Shown here: positions 9,451 to 19,322 of the stretch, piece by piece | Layout: each line of letters begins with the position of its first letter | Numbering within the stretch: position 1 is the stretch's first letter | Assembly (NCBI RefSeq): GCF_014268745.2 | Contig: NZ_JABWRB020000004.1 | Coordinates: 124,001-188,000, forward strand | Direction: 5' to 3' | DNA from: Pseudomonas zanjanensis | Lineage (GTDB): Bacteria; Pseudomonadota; Gammaproteobacteria; Pseudomonadales; Pseudomonadaceae | Length of the DNA: 64,000 nucleotides | Position numbers and translations under genes: made by a program | Notes under the pieces: generated by a model | The model's database searches: none | Told to the model about the DNA's origin: nothing | Seen by the model: only the letters and a program-made list of their open reading frames with translations

Positions 9451-9488
9451 GAACGGAGGTGGACTATATGTATAGGTTTCCACCGTTC
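9451..9488 (+). promoter_or_regulatory. Structured leader upstream of pqqA
   Basis: Nested dyads lie in the 5' region of pqqA: GAAC (9451-9454) and GGTGG (9458-9462) pair with CCACC (9480-9484) and GTTC (9485-9488), and inside the loop CTATA-TG-TATAG forms a second small hairpin. This may be an RNA leader or a protein-binding site. Its function is unknown to me. Confidence 0.4.
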
Positions 9489-9525
9489 CATCGAACCTGA
9501 TTCCCCCAACCAAAGGAGTATTCCC

Positions 9526-9600
9526 ATGTCTTGGTCCAAACCCGCATATATCGACCTGCGTATCGGTTTCGAAGTCACCATGTACTTCGCCAGCCGCTGA
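9526..9600 (+). CDS. pqqA: PqqA, precursor peptide of PQQ
   Basis: This is a 24-residue peptide, [20 protein letters not shown] plus FASR. Glu16 and Tyr20 are in the conserved E-V-T-M-Y arrangement; they are cross-linked by PqqE and become the PQQ cofactor. A strong AAAGGAG lies about 8 bases upstream of the ATG. It is followed by a hairpin terminator before pqqB. Confidence 0.97.
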   Translation: MSWSKPAYIDLRIGFEVTMYFASR

Positions 9601-9630
9601 TTGCTGCAGGCGCTCAAGCACGCAGCACTA

Positions 9631-9655
9631 CGCCTCGGCCAGCCGAGGCGTTTTT
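9631..9655 (+). terminator. Attenuator-like terminator between pqqA and pqqB
   Basis: CGCCTCGG (9631-9638), loop CCAG, CCGAGGCG (9643-9650), then TTTTT. It is placed so that most transcripts would end after pqqA and a fraction read into pqqBCDE, which fits the need for more PqqA peptide than enzyme. Confidence 0.85.
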
Positions 9656-9680
9656 ATTTCGGTTTGCAGATGGAGCAGCC

Positions 9681-10592
9681 ATGTTCGTCCAGATTCTAGG
9701 TTCCGCCGCCGGTGGCGGTTTCCCCCAGTGGAACTGCAACTGCGCCAATTGCGCAGGTTTTCGCAACGGTAGCCTGCGGGCCCAGGCGCGTACCCAGTCA
9801 TCCATCGCCCTGTCCGATGACGGGGTGAACTGGGTGCTGTGCAACGCCTCCCCGGACATTCGCGCCCAGCTCCAGGCGTTTGCCCCGATGCAGCCGGGCC
9901 GGGCCCTGCGCGACACCGGCATTGGCGCGATCATCCTGATGGACAGCCAGATCGACCACACCACCGGTCTGCTCAGCCTGCGTGAAGGTTGCCCGCATCA
10001 AGTCTGGTGCACCGACATGGTCCATGAAGACTTGAGCACGGGCTTTCCGCTGTTCAACATGCTGACCCACTGGAACGGCGGGTTGAGTTGGAACCGTATC
10101 GAACTCGACCAGAGCTTCATCATCGCCGCCTGCCCGAACCTGCGCTTTACCCCGCTGCCCCTGCGCAGTGCAGCGCCGCCCTATTCGCCCCATCGCTTCG
10201 ACCCGCACCCGGGCGACAACATCGGACTGATCGTCGAAGACCTGCGCACCGGCGGCAAGCTGTTCTATGCACCGGGGCTGGGCAAGGTCGACGAGTCGTT
10301 GCTGGAGATCATGGCCGGCAGCGACTGCCTGCTGGTGGACGGCACGATGTGGGACGACGATGAAATGCAACGCCGTGGCGTCGGCACCCGCACCGGTCGG
10401 GAAATGGGCCACCTGGCTCAAAACGGCCCCGGCGGCATGCTGGAAGTGCTGGAGCAACTGCCCGAGCAGCGCAAGGTCCTTATCCATATCAACAACACCA
10501 ACCCGATCCTGGACGAAGACTCGCCCGAGCGGGCTGAGCTTGTACGTCGAAAGATTGAAGTGGCTTACGACGGAATGAGTATTGAGTTGTAG
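9681..10592 (+). CDS. pqqB: PqqB, metallo-beta-lactamase fold PQQ biosynthesis protein
   Basis: This 303-residue protein is of the metallo-hydrolase family, needed for PQQ synthesis and proposed to hydroxylate the tyrosine of the trimmed precursor. It opens with [19 protein letters not shown] and carries the NCANCAGFR cysteine cluster typical of PqqB. I chose the ATG at 9681 (TGGAG 6 bases upstream); the frame extends further upstream across pqqA but that part has no support. A dyad and a REPIN separate it from pqqC. Confidence 0.95.
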   Translation: MFVQILGSAAGGGFPQWNCNCANCAGFRNGSLRAQARTQSSIALSDDGVNWVLCNASPDIRAQLQAFAPMQPGRALRDTGIGAIILMDSQIDHTTGLLSLREGCPHQVWCTDMVHEDLSTGFPLFNMLTHWNGGLSWNRIELDQSFIIAACPNLRFTPLPLRSAAPPYSPHRFDPHPGDNIGLIVEDLRTGGKLFYAPGLGKVDESLLEIMAGSDCLLVDGTMWDDDEMQRRGVGTRTGREMGHLAQNGPGGMLEVLEQLPEQRKVLIHINNTNPILDEDSPERAELVRRKIEVAYDGMSIEL

Positions 10593-10630
10593 GAAGGGCG
10601 GGACGATGGTGGACGTGGGGTTGCAGTTGT

Positions 10631-10656
10631 GTCAGCCAACATTATTGCTGGCTGAC
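10631..10656 (+). terminator. Inverted repeat after pqqB
   Basis: GTCAGCCA (10631-10638) and TGGCTGAC (10649-10656) enclose a 10-base loop. No T-run follows, so it may stabilise the transcript end or weaken read-through rather than stop it. Confidence 0.45.
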
Positions 10657-10663
10657 AGGACGC

Positions 10664-10754
10664 ATTCGCGAGCAAGCCCGCTCCCACAGAGACCGAGTAA
10701 GACTTGATATTTCATGCACCGCAAAACCAATGTGGGAGCGGGCTTGCTCGCGAA
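10664..10754. repeat. REPIN, family B, inverted arrangement, inside the pqq cluster
   Basis: Family B units carry GTGGGAGCGGGCTTGCTCGC and the complement, forming pairs about 60-90 bases across. Here the copy begins TTCGCGAGCAAGCCC (10664) and ends CTTGCTCGCGAA (10754), with about 40 bases between. It lies in the 214-base gap between pqqB and pqqC. Confidence 0.9.
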
Positions 10755-10806
10755 GAGGCCAGACCAGGCACCCCAACCGCCAGCGGTTATTCCCCGGAGA
10801 ACCGAA

Positions 10807-11559
10807 ATGACTGACACCCCCCTGTCCCCCGCCGAGTTCGAAGCCGCCCTGCGTGCCAAAGGCGCGTATTACCACATCCATCACCCCTATCACGTGGCGA
10901 TGTATGAAGGCCGTGCCACTCGCGAGCAGATCCAGGGCTGGGTCGCGAACCGCTTCTACTACCAAGTGAATATCCCGCTCAAGGACGCCGCGATTCTGGC
11001 CAACTGCCCGGACCGGGAGATCCGCCGCGAGTGGATCCAGCGCCTGCTCGACCATGACGGCGCGCCCGGCGAAGACGGCGGCATCGAAGCCTGGCTGCGG
11101 TTGGGCCAGGCGGTGGGCCTGGACCCCGATCAACTGCGCTCCCAGGAATTGGTGCTGCCGGGCGTGCGCTTCGCGGTGGACGCCTACGTCAACTTCGCCC
11201 GCCGGGCCAGTTGGCAGGAAGCCGCCAGCAGCTCGTTGACCGAACTGTTCGCCCCGCAGATCCACCAGTCGCGCCTGGACAGCTGGCCGCAGCACTACCC
11301 GTGGATCGACCCGACCGGCTACGAATATTTCCGCACTCGCCTGGGCCAGGCCCGGCGTGATGTGGAACATGGCCTGGCGATCACTTTGCAGCACTACACC
11401 ACCCGCGCAGGGCAGGAACGCATGCTGGAGATTCTTCAGTTCAAACTGGACATCCTCTGGAGCATGCTCGACGCCATGAGCATGGCCTACGAACTGAATC
11501 GCCCGCCCTATCACACCGTGACCGACCAACGGGTTTGGCATAAAGGAATTACCCTATGA
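10807..11559 (+). CDS. pqqC: PqqC, pyrroloquinoline-quinone synthase
   Basis: This 250-residue oxidase catalyses the last ring closure and eight-electron oxidation to PQQ without a cofactor. The N-terminal [20 protein letters not shown] and the HHPYHVAM segment with its active-site histidines are clear. I chose the ATG at 10807, which gives the usual length; GGAG lies 8 bases upstream. It overlaps pqqD by 4 bases. Confidence 0.95.
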   Translation: MTDTPLSPAEFEAALRAKGAYYHIHHPYHVAMYEGRATREQIQGWVANRFYYQVNIPLKDAAILANCPDREIRREWIQRLLDHDGAPGEDGGIEAWLRLGQAVGLDPDQLRSQELVLPGVRFAVDAYVNFARRASWQEAASSSLTELFAPQIHQSRLDSWPQHYPWIDPTGYEYFRTRLGQARRDVEHGLAITLQHYTTRAGQERMLEILQFKLDILWSMLDAMSMAYELNRPPYHTVTDQRVWHKGITL

Positions 11560-11831
11560 GTTTCGATCGCAGCCAAACCCCGAACTGGCGCCCCGGCTAT
11601 CGCTTCCAGTACGAACCGGCCCAGAAAGGCCACGTGCTGCTCTATCCTGAAGGCATGATCAAGCTGAACGACAGCGCTGCGCTGATCGGTGGCCTGATCG
11701 ATGGCGAACGCGATGTGGCGGCAATCATCGCTGAGCTGGATAAACAATTTCCCGGTGTGCCAGAGCTCGGTGACGACATCGAGCAATTCATGGAGGTCGC
11801 CCGTGCACAGCACTGGATCACCCTTGCCTGA
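11556..11831 (+). CDS. pqqD: PqqD, PqqA-binding chaperone
   Basis: This 91-residue protein binds the PqqA leader and delivers it to PqqE (a RiPP recognition element). The winged-helix fold signature is seen in [20 protein letters not shown] and in the [16 protein letters not shown]-terminus. It overlaps pqqC by 4 bases and pqqE by 29 bases, so the three are translationally coupled. Confidence 0.95.
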   Translation: MSFDRSQTPNWRPGYRFQYEPAQKGHVLLYPEGMIKLNDSAALIGGLIDGERDVAAIIAELDKQFPGVPELGDDIEQFMEVARAQHWITLA

Positions 11832-12954
11832 GAAGCCCGCCGTCGGCCTGCCGCTGTGGCTGCTGGCCGAGCTGACCTATCGCTGCCCGCTGCAATGCCC
11901 ATACTGCTCCAACCCGCTGGACTTCGCCGAGCAAGGCAAGGAACTGAGCACCGAGCAGTGGTTCAAGGTGTTTCGCGAAGCCCGGGAGATGGGCGCCGCG
12001 CAGTTGGGTTTTTCCGGTGGGGAGCCGCTGGTGCGCCAGGACTTGGCGGAGCTGATTGGCGAGGCGCGCAGGCTGGGTTTCTACACCAACCTGATTACCT
12101 CCGGCATCGGCTTGACCGAACAGAAGATCAGCGACTTCAAGAAAGCCGGCCTGGACCACATCCAGATCAGTTTCCAGGCCAGCGACGAGCAGGTGAACAA
12201 CCTCCTGGCCGGCTCGAAGAAAGCCTTCGCGCAAAAACTGGAAATGGCCCGCGCGGTGAAAGCCCACGGTTATCCGATGGTGCTGAACTTCGTGACCCAT
12301 CGGCACAACATCGACAAGATCGACCGCATCATCGAGCTGTGCATCGCCCTCGAAGCTGACTTCGTCGAGCTCGCCACCTGCCAGTTCTATGGCTGGGCGC
12401 AGCTCAACCGCGTCGGCCTGCTGCCCACTCGGGAGCAATTGGTGCGGGCCGAGCGCATCACCAATGAATACCGCGCCAAGCTGGAAGCCGAAGGCAACCC
12501 GTGCAAGCTTATTTTTGTCACACCGGACTACTATGAGGAACGCCCCAAGGGTTGCATGAACGGCTGGGGCAGCATTTTCCTGACCGTCACACCGGACGGT
12601 ACGGCACTGCCCTGTCACGGCGCCCGACAGCTACCGGTGCAATTTCCCAACGTGCGCGACCACAGCATGCAGCACATCTGGTACGACTCGTTCGGCTTCA
12701 ACCGCTTCCGCGGTTACGACTGGATGCCTGAACCGTGCCGCTCCTGCGATGAAAAAGAAAAGGACTTCGGCGGCTGCCGCTGCCAGGCGTTCATGCTCAC
12801 GGGCGATGCCAGCAACGCCGACCCGGTGTGCAGCAAGTCCGAACATCACGGGGTGATCCTTAAAGCGCGTGAAGACGCCGAGCACGCCACACAAACCATT
12901 GAACAGTTGGCCTTTCGCAATGAACGAAACTCGCGCCTCATCGCTAAAGGCTGA
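11803..12954 (+). CDS. pqqE: PqqE, radical SAM PqqA Glu-Tyr cross-linking enzyme
   Basis: This 383-residue radical SAM/SPASM enzyme forms the carbon-carbon bond between Glu16 and Tyr20 of PqqA. The CX3CX2C cluster motif is at Cys28, Cys32 and Cys35 ([10 protein letters not shown]), and the C-terminal SPASM cysteines are in [17 protein letters not shown] chose the GTG at 11803 because TGGAGG lies 6 bases upstream and the resulting N-terminus matches the family length; it overlaps the 3' end of pqqD. The next gene overlaps its end by 35 bases. Confidence 0.94.
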   Translation: MHSTGSPLPEKPAVGLPLWLLAELTYRCPLQCPYCSNPLDFAEQGKELSTEQWFKVFREAREMGAAQLGFSGGEPLVRQDLAELIGEARRLGFYTNLITSGIGLTEQKISDFKKAGLDHIQISFQASDEQVNNLLAGSKKAFAQKLEMARAVKAHGYPMVLNFVTHRHNIDKIDRIIELCIALEADFVELATCQFYGWAQLNRVGLLPTREQLVRAERITNEYRAKLEAEGNPCKLIFVTPDYYEERPKGCMNGWGSIFLTVTPDGTALPCHGARQLPVQFPNVRDHSMQHIWYDSFGFNRFRGYDWMPEPCRSCDEKEKDFGGCRCQAFMLTGDASNADPVCSKSEHHGVILKAREDAEHATQTIEQLAFRNERNSRLIAKG

Positions 12955-14749
12955 GCCTTTCAGCGCCGCCCAGGCCGTTGCCGCCGGCACCGACTTCGCC
13001 GAACTGCAAGTCGGGCCCTTGGGCTTGTTCTGGAATGAATACCGCCCCGCGGACGGCGCCTGCCGGATCTGGCATTGGCAAGACGCCGAGGCCCGCTGCC
13101 TGACGCCGGACGGATTCAGCGCCCGCAGTCGGGTCTATGAATACGGCGGCGGGTCGTTCTGCCTGAGCCATGATGGCGTGCTGTTCGTCAACGAGGACGA
13201 CCAACAGCTGTACCATCAATCGCTGAGTGACGAACAGCCCGTGGCGCTGACCTTCGGTGAGTGCCGCTATGGGGACCTTGGCTTCGCCGACGGCCAGGTG
13301 TTGGCGGTGGAAGAACAGGCCAACCAGCATCGCCTGGTGTCGATCGGGTTGGCGGATCATCAACGGCATCTGTTGGCCGAAGGCGCCGATTTCTACGCTT
13401 CGCCTACCCTGAGCCCGGACGGCCAGCGGCTCGCCTGGATTGAATGGAGCCGTCCGCATCAGCCCTGGACAGCGACGCGGTTGATGTTGGCCGAGCGCAC
13501 TGCTTCGGGCTGGAGTGAGCCGCGCTGTGTGGCCGGCAACGGTGAGGAAGAATCCATCCAGCAACCGCGCTTCGACGCGGCCAGTCGCCTTTATTGCCTG
13601 ACTGATCGCGGCGGTTACTGGCAGCCCTGGATGGAATCGGCCCAGGGCTTAGAACCCCTGCCCGCCGCCGCAGCCGATCATGCCCCAGCGCCGTGGCAAC
13701 TGGGTGGCTGTACCTGGCTGCCGCTGGACGAACACACCTACCTGGCGAGTTGGACCGAAGCAGGTTTCGGACGCCTGGGCTTGTGCCGCCGTGACGATGC
13801 CAACGAGGACTTCACCGACACCTACAGCCGCTTTCGCAGCCTGGCGCTGGATGAGCGGTTCATCTACGCCATTGCCGCCTCGCCGACTCATCCATCGGCA
13901 GTCATTGCCATCGAGCGGCAGCGTCATGAAGGAGTGGTGCTGGCCGGCGGCGTCACGCCATTGCCCATCGAACAGATCAGTCGTCCGCGAACCCTGCGCT
14001 ATCCATCCGGGTCAGGTGAAGCCCACGGGTTCTTTTACCCGGCCATGAATGCACAAGCGAAGCCGCCCTTGGTGGTGTTCATTCACGGCGGTCCTACCTC
14101 GGCCTGTTATCCCCTGTTCGATCCACGTATTCAGTATTGGACCCAGCGCGGCTTTGCCGTTGCCGATCTCAATTACCGCGGCAGCAGCGGTTATGGCCGG
14201 GCCTATCGGCAGGCGCTGCATTTGAATTGGGGCGTGGTGGATGTGGAGGACGCCTGCGCGGTGGTCGCCTATCTGGATGAACAAGGCTTGATTGACAGCC
14301 GTCACGCGTTCATTCGCGGTGGCAGTGCCGGTGGCTACACGACCCTCTGCGCCTTGGCGTTCCAGGATGTATTCCGCGCCGGTGCCAGCCTCTATGGCGT
14401 GAGCGATCCTGTCGCCCTCGGCCGGGCCACGCACAAGTTCGAAGGTGATTACCTGGACTGGCTGATCGGCGACCCGCAAAAGGACATCGAACGCTATCGC
14501 GCCCGCACTCCGCTGTTGCACGCCGGGAACATCCGCGTGCCGGTGATCTTTTTCCAAGGTGAGTTGGATGCCGTGGTGGTACCGCAGCAAACCCGCGACA
14601 TGGTCAGCGCCTTACAGGCCAACGGCGTGGCGGTCGAGGCGCACTACTACCCGGAGGAACGCCACGGTTTTCGCAAGGCGAAGAACCAGGCCCATGCCCT
14701 GGAGCATGAGTGGTTGTTCTATCGCAAGGTGATGGATAGCGATCTGTAG
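12920..14749 (+). CDS. S9 family peptidase linked to the pqq operon
   Basis: This 609-residue prolyl-oligopeptidase/dipeptidyl-peptidase type enzyme has an N-terminal beta-propeller region (about 40-370) and a C-terminal alpha/beta hydrolase. The catalytic triad is Ser469 in GGSAGG, Asp550 in GELDAVVVP and His582 in EERHGF. The ATG at 12920 lies inside pqqE, so it is translated with the operon. Homologues occur at the same place in several fluorescent pseudomonads; a role in PqqA processing or PQQ maturation is suggested by position only. Confidence 0.9.
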   Translation: MNETRASSLKAEPFSAAQAVAAGTDFAELQVGPLGLFWNEYRPADGACRIWHWQDAEARCLTPDGFSARSRVYEYGGGSFCLSHDGVLFVNEDDQQLYHQSLSDEQPVALTFGECRYGDLGFADGQVLAVEEQANQHRLVSIGLADHQRHLLAEGADFYASPTLSPDGQRLAWIEWSRPHQPWTATRLMLAERTASGWSEPRCVAGNGEEESIQQPRFDAASRLYCLTDRGGYWQPWMESAQGLEPLPAAAADHAPAPWQLGGCTWLPLDEHTYLASWTEAGFGRLGLCRRDDANEDFTDTYSRFRSLALDERFIYAIAASPTHPSAVIAIERQRHEGVVLAGGVTPLPIEQISRPRTLRYPSGSGEAHGFFYPAMNAQAKPPLVVFIHGGPTSACYPLFDPRIQYWTQRGFAVADLNYRGSSGYGRAYRQALHLNWGVVDVEDACAVVAYLDEQGLIDSRHAFIRGGSAGGYTTLCALAFQDVFRAGASLYGVSDPVALGRATHKFEGDYLDWLIGDPQKDIERYRARTPLLHAGNIRVPVIFFQGELDAVVVPQQTRDMVSALQANGVAVEAHYYPEERHGFRKAKNQAHALEHEWLFYRKVMDSDL

Positions 14750-14767
14750 GCAGTGGGAACACCACTT

Positions 14768-14859
14768 GTGGCGAGGGAGCTTGCTCCCGCTCGATTGCGC
14801 AGCAATCGCAAAAGCTTGGGGCCGCTGCGCGACCCAGCGGGAGCAAGCTCCCTCGCCAC
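14768..14859. repeat. REPIN, family A
   Basis: Family A units consist of GTGGCGAGGGAGCTTGCTCC facing its complement. This copy has one unit at each end with a diverged middle. It lies 19 bases after the S9 peptidase stop. Confidence 0.9.
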
Positions 14860-14878
14860 AGATCCAACAACAGAAACT

Positions 14879-15037
14879 TCAGCGCTTGGCGATGATATAC
14901 ACCGCGTGCACGATGCCTGGGATGTAACCCAACAGCGTCAGCAGGATATTCAGCCAGAACGCCCCGCCAAAACCGACTTGCAGGAACACTCCCAGTGGCG
15001 GCAGCAGGATGGCGATAATAATGCGAATGAAATCCAT
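14879..15037 (-). CDS. Pmp3/YqaE family small membrane protein
   Basis: This 52-residue protein has two transmembrane helices (IRIIIAILLPPLGVFLQVG and WLNILLTLLGYIPGIVHAVY) and matches the UPF0057/Pmp3 proteolipid family throughout. Members are linked to membrane potential and stress in yeast and plants; the bacterial role is unclear. I chose the internal ATG at 15037 because it gives the standard family N-terminus. It is a single gene convergent with the S9 peptidase. Confidence 0.9.
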   Translation of the reverse strand: MDFIRIIIAILLPPLGVFLQVGFGGAFWLNILLTLLGYIPGIVHAVYIIAKR

Positions 15038-15167
15038 GGATGACTCCCTGATCAACGATGGCCAAATTGCCATATAGCTCATTGACCCCAGACCGCTCGT
15101 CAGGGTTCAGTGGGACGCATGCTGAAGCAGCCCCAAGGGTTAGACGCCTGCAAGAATAAAAAACGCA

Positions 15168-15198
15168 GGCAAAAAGAAAACCCCGCCGAAGCGGGGCT
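15168..15198 (-). terminator. Rho-independent terminator on the minus strand
   Basis: The GC-rich stem CCCCGC/GCGGGG with a four-base loop is followed on the minus strand by TTTTCTTTTT. It would end transcripts coming from the acyl-CoA dehydrogenase gene at 15385-17163. Confidence 0.7.
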
Positions 15199-15347
15199 TT
15201 GCAGACTGTTTCCCTGACATCCATTTCACTCCGCCGTCCTGGCAGAATCCTACGTGTCCGTGTTGTTACTTTTGCGCGTCCTGCGCTACGTCCATGGAAG
15301 CTAGGTTAGCCCTGGATCCAATTCGCCGATAGAGGGAAAACACCAGC

Positions 15348-15377
15348 ACGTTGTGTAAGCAAATACTTACACAACGT
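15348..15377. repeat. Perfect inverted repeat next to a stop codon
   Basis: ACGTTGTGTAAG (15348-15359) and CTTACACAACGT (15366-15377) enclose a 6-base loop. It starts 7 bases after the stop of the minus-strand acyl-CoA dehydrogenase gene. There is no T-run, so it could be an RNA-stabilising hairpin or a protein site. Confidence 0.75.
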
Positions 15378-15384
15378 CATCGTT

Positions 15385-17163
15385 TCAGAACTGGCTGGCT
15401 TCCAGCAGGAACAGCGACTCGCTGCCCGCCTTTACCGAAGCGCTCAAGGAGTGGATACGCGGCAGCAGGCGAGCGAAATAGAACCGCGCCGTTCCGAGTT
15501 TGCTCGCGTAGAAATCATCCTGGTTTTCCTTGCCCGAGGCAGCCCGGGCCATCAGCGCCCACATGTAGGCATACGCGGTGTAGCCGAACGCCTGGAGATA
15601 TTCCACCGACGCTGCGCCAATTTCGTTCGGGTTGCTCTTCGCCCGGTCCAGCAGCCAGTCGGTCAACTCATCCAGCGTGTCGACCGCGCCGTTCAACGGC
15701 TTGATGAACTCTTCCAAGTCGCCGCTCGCAGTGGCGGTGAAATGGCGAATCTCATCGGCGAACAGGCGATAGAACGCACCGCCGCTGCCGACGATCTTGC
15801 GCCCCACCAGGTCCAGCGCCTGGATACCGTTGGTGCCTTCGTAGATCTGGGTGATGCGCACGTCACGCACCAGTTGTTCCTGGCCCCATTCGCGGATGTA
15901 GCCATGGCCGCCGAATACTTGTTGACCATGGACGGTGGTTTCCAGGCCCAGGTCGGTCAGGAACGCCTTGGCCACCGGCGTCAGCAACGCCACCAAGTCT
16001 TCGGCGCGCTTGCGGGTGACCGGGTCTTCGCTGAACTTGGCGGTGTCCAGTTGCATCGCCACGTAGGTGGAAAACGCCCGGCCACCCTCGTTCGAGGCTT
16101 TCATGGTCAACAACATCCGGCGCACGTCGGGATGGACGATGATCGGATCAGCGACCTTGTCCTTGTTCTGCGCACCGGTGGGCGAGCGGCTTTGCAGGCG
16201 GTCGCGGGCGTATTCGACGGCGTTCTGGTAGGAGCGCTCACCGGTGGCCAAGCCCTGGATGCCAACCCCGAGGCGCTCGTAGTTCATCATGGTGAACATC
16301 GCCGCCAGGCCTTTGTTCGGCTCGCCCACCAGATAGCCCACGGCTTCATCGAAGTTCATCACGCAGGTGGCGGACGCCTGGATGCCCATCTTGTGTTCGA
16401 TCGAGCCGCAGTTGGCCGCGTTGCGCGCGCCCAGGCTGCCGTCGGCATTGACCATGAACTTGGGCACCAGGAACAGCGAAATGCCCTTGGGGCCTGCCGG
16501 CGCGTCCGGGAGTTTCGCCAGTACCAGGTGAATGATGTTCTCGGTGAGGTCGTGCTCGCCACCGGTGATGAAAATTTTCGTGCCACTGACCTTGTAGGAA
16601 CCGTCGGCCTGGGGCTCGGCCTTGGTGCGGATGATCCCCAGGTCCGTGCCTGCATGGGGCTCGGTCAGGCACATGGAGCCGGCCCAGACGCCGGCGTACA
16701 TGTTCGGCAGGTACGTCGCCTTCAGCTCTTCGCTGGCATGGGCATTGATCGACAGGCAAGCGCCGGCGGTCAGCATTGGGTACAGGCCGAAGGACAGGCT
16801 CGCGGAGTTGACCATTTCCTCGACCTGGGCCGAAACGGCCTTGGGCATGCCCATGCCGCCGTACACCGGATCGCCGCCGACACCGACCCAACCGCCTTCA
16901 GCATACGTCTTGTAGGCCTGTGGGAAACCTGCCGGCGTGGTGACGGCGCCGTCCGCCCAGTGGCAGCCTTCTTCGTCAGCGGAGCGACTGAGAGGCGCGA
17001 TGCTTTTGCTGGTGACTTTGCCGGCTTCTTCCAGGATCGCTTCGACCGTTTCAGCGTCCACGGTGTCGGCCAGCACCGGCAATTGGGCCCAGAGTTTCGC
17101 GACCTCGAACACTTCATTGAGGACGAAGCGCATATCGCGCAGGGGCGCTTTGTAGTCAGCCAT
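15385..17163 (-). CDS. Acyl-CoA dehydrogenase with C-terminal extension (FadE-like)
   Basis: This 592-residue flavoenzyme makes the first oxidation in fatty-acid beta-oxidation. It has the N-terminal ACAD domain, the FAD/substrate signature CLTEPHAGTDLG, SGTKIFITGGEHD, the GGHGYIREWG and IYEGTNGIQALDL flavin segments, and a C-terminal extension of about 130 residues common to the 600-residue class. It is one of three paralogues on this strand (see 17435 and 20979). By memory of gene order in P. aeruginosa it corresponds to PA0508. Substrate length cannot be told from sequence. Confidence 0.9.
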   Translation of the reverse strand: MADYKAPLRDMRFVLNEVFEVAKLWAQLPVLADTVDAETVEAILEEAGKVTSKSIAPLSRSADEEGCHWADGAVTTPAGFPQAYKTYAEGGWVGVGGDPVYGGMGMPKAVSAQVEEMVNSASLSFGLYPMLTAGACLSINAHASEELKATYLPNMYAGVWAGSMCLTEPHAGTDLGIIRTKAEPQADGSYKVSGTKIFITGGEHDLTENIIHLVLAKLPDAPAGPKGISLFLVPKFMVNADGSLGARNAANCGSIEHKMGIQASATCVMNFDEAVGYLVGEPNKGLAAMFTMMNYERLGVGIQGLATGERSYQNAVEYARDRLQSRSPTGAQNKDKVADPIIVHPDVRRMLLTMKASNEGGRAFSTYVAMQLDTAKFSEDPVTRKRAEDLVALLTPVAKAFLTDLGLETTVHGQQVFGGHGYIREWGQEQLVRDVRITQIYEGTNGIQALDLVGRKIVGSGGAFYRLFADEIRHFTATASGDLEEFIKPLNGAVDTLDELTDWLLDRAKSNPNEIGAASVEYLQAFGYTAYAYMWALMARAASGKENQDDFYASKLGTARFYFARLLPRIHSLSASVKAGSESLFLLEASQF

Positions 17164-17310
17164 GGCAAACCTCGCAGGATCTAAACAATTGTTCGTAAAA
17201 GACGGTTTTCGCAGTGACCTGAGTGTACCTCAACAACTTTTGCGACACATAGGGTCAACCCATGACCGTTTTGTTATTTTTAGTCATCACAGAAGTTCGA
17301 GTAATTTATC

Positions 17311-17415
17311 GTGGCGAGGGAGCTTGCTCCCGCTTGACCGGGCTGGCGCTCCAGTGCGCAGCGCTCACAAAGAGGGTCTGCTGCGCAGCCCAGCGGGAGC
17401 AAGCTCCCTCGCCAC
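17311..17415. repeat. REPIN, family A
   Basis: Opposed GTGGCGAGGGAGC-type ends about 105 bases across, in the gap between two acyl-CoA dehydrogenase genes. Confidence 0.9.
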
Positions 17416-17434
17416 AGAGAAATGTTTCAGCCCA

Positions 17435-19231
17435 TCAGAGTGCAAACAACTCCGCAGGTAATTGCATCAGGCAATCGCTCCCCGCCTCGATGGCGGCCCG
17501 ATGGGCGGTCGTACGCGGCAACAGGCGCTTGAAGTAAAACTCGCACGTCGCCAGTTTGCCTTGGCAAAAATCACTGTCTCCAGTGCCACCGTCGAGTTGC
17601 GCCTGGGCCACCAAGGCCATGCGCAACCACAGGTAGGCCAGGATGATGTAGCCGCTGTACATCAGGTAGTCCACTGAGGCGGCGCCCACTTCATCCGGGT
17701 TCTTCATGGCAGCCATGCCAACCTGGGTGGTCAGTTCGCCCCATTCCCGGTTGAGCCCGTCCAATTGCGCAATATAGGCGTTGAGCTGCGGATGCCCGGC
17801 GTTGGCGGTGCAGAATTTATGGACAATTTTAGTGAAGCCACGCAGTAACTTGCCCTGGCTGCCCAACACCTTGCGCCCCAGCAGGTCCAAGGCCTGGATG
17901 CCATTGGTGCCTTCGTAGATCGGCGCGATCCGACAATCGCGCACAAGCTGCTCCATGCCCCACTCGCGGATAAAACCGTGTCCGCCAAAAACCTGCATGC
18001 CGTGGTTGGTCACCTCCAGCCCGGTGTCGGTCATGAAGGCCTTGCAGATCGGGGTGAGGAACGCCAGCAGGTCCTCGGCCTCCTGGCGAGCGGTTTCGTC
18101 CGGGCTCAGGTGCGCGGTGTCGAGCAGTTGCGCAGTGAAATAGGTCAGCGCCCGGTTGCCTTCGTTGAAGGCCTTCATGGTGAGCAACATCCTGCGCACA
18201 TCGGGATGGACGATGATCGGGTCGGCGACTTTTTCCGGCGCCTTGGGGCCGGTCAGCGCGCGCATTTGCAAACGGTCATTGGCGTATTTGATCGCCCCCT
18301 GGAAGCTCGCTTCCCCCAGGCAAAGGCCCTGCATGCCGGTGCCGAGGCGCGCGTGGTTCATCATGGTAAACATGCAATTAAGGCCTTTGTTCGCCTCGCC
18401 GATCAGAAAACCCTTGGCCCCGTCGAAATTCAGCACGCAGGTAGCCGAGGCCTTGATGCCCATTTTGTGCTCGATCGATCCGCAGGAAACGCCGTTGCGC
18501 TTCCCGGCCTCACCCGCGGCGTCCGGCAGGAACTTTGGCACGATGAACAGCGAGATGCCCTTGGTCCCGGCCGGAGCATCGGGCAGCTTGGCGAGCACCA
18601 GATGAATGATGTTGTCGCTCATGTCGTGCTCGCCGGCGCTGATGAAGATCTTGCTGCCGGTCACCGCGTAGCTGCCGTCCGCCTGGGGCACCGCGCGGGT
18701 CTTGATGATGCCGAGGTCGGTGCCACAGTGGGCTTCAGTCAGGCACATGGTGCCGGTCCACTGGCCGGCGGTGAGTTTGCTGAGATAAGTCTGCTTCTGT
18801 TCCTCGGTGCCGTGGGCGTGGATGGCCGACATGGCGCCGTGGGTCAGGCCGGGATACATGCCCCAAGAGGTGTTGCTCGATCCGATCATTTCGCTGATGA
18901 CCAATCCCAGGGAACTGGGCAAGCCCTGGCCACCGTAATCTGGGTCCGCCGCCAGGCCATGCCAGCCGCCTTCCACGTACTGTGCGAAGGCTTGCCTGAA
19001 GCCTGTAGGCGTAGTCACCACGCCATTGTCGAAATGGCAGCCCTCTTCATCACCCGAGCGATTGAGGGGCGCCAGCACGTTCTCACAGAACCGAGCGCCC
19101 TCCTCGAGAATGGCGCTGACCATGTCTGGGCTGGCATCGCTGGCACCCAGTTCGGCATAGCGGCCATGAAAATCGAAGACGTGGTCGATCAAGAAGCGCA
19201 TGTCGCGCAGGGGAGCTTTGTACTCGGGCAT
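17435..19231 (-). CDS. Acyl-CoA dehydrogenase paralogue (FadE-like)
   Basis: This 598-residue protein is colinear with the other two in the cluster: MPEYKAPLRDMRFL start, [35 protein letters not shown] and [15 protein letters not shown]. Note Ala for Pro in the CLTEAH motif compared with CLTEPH in its paralogues. The gap to the next gene downstream on this strand (271 bases) holds a REPIN, so it may be transcribed separately. By position it corresponds to PA0507 as I recall. Confidence 0.9.
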   Translation of the reverse strand: MPEYKAPLRDMRFLIDHVFDFHGRYAELGASDASPDMVSAILEEGARFCENVLAPLNRSGDEEGCHFDNGVVTTPTGFRQAFAQYVEGGWHGLAADPDYGGQGLPSSLGLVISEMIGSSNTSWGMYPGLTHGAMSAIHAHGTEEQKQTYLSKLTAGQWTGTMCLTEAHCGTDLGIIKTRAVPQADGSYAVTGSKIFISAGEHDMSDNIIHLVLAKLPDAPAGTKGISLFIVPKFLPDAAGEAGKRNGVSCGSIEHKMGIKASATCVLNFDGAKGFLIGEANKGLNCMFTMMNHARLGTGMQGLCLGEASFQGAIKYANDRLQMRALTGPKAPEKVADPIIVHPDVRRMLLTMKAFNEGNRALTYFTAQLLDTAHLSPDETARQEAEDLLAFLTPICKAFMTDTGLEVTNHGMQVFGGHGFIREWGMEQLVRDCRIAPIYEGTNGIQALDLLGRKVLGSQGKLLRGFTKIVHKFCTANAGHPQLNAYIAQLDGLNREWGELTTQVGMAAMKNPDEVGAASVDYLMYSGYIILAYLWLRMALVAQAQLDGGTGDSDFCQGKLATCEFYFKRLLPRTTAHRAAIEAGSDCLMQLPAELFAL

Positions 19232-19322
19232 GGTGGTTTTCTCCGGTAGCAGATCGCTCCAACCTACTGCCGGCCACCCAGGCCCACAATCACAGTCCAG
19301 ACGCTGAATGCGCCGTCATCAC

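Larger units (their letters stand above)
15038..15384. other. Gene-free stretch with two hairpins
   Basis: No coding region is supported here. It holds the likely promoter of the Pmp3-type gene, a terminator-like hairpin near 15180 and a perfect 12-bp inverted repeat at 15348-15377. The rest shows nothing I recognise. Confidence 0.6.

Noticed and set aside
9531-9680. N-terminal extension of PqqB across pqqA
   Set aside because: It overlaps pqqA and the terminator in another frame; the ATG at 9681 with a ribosome site gives the usual PqqB length.
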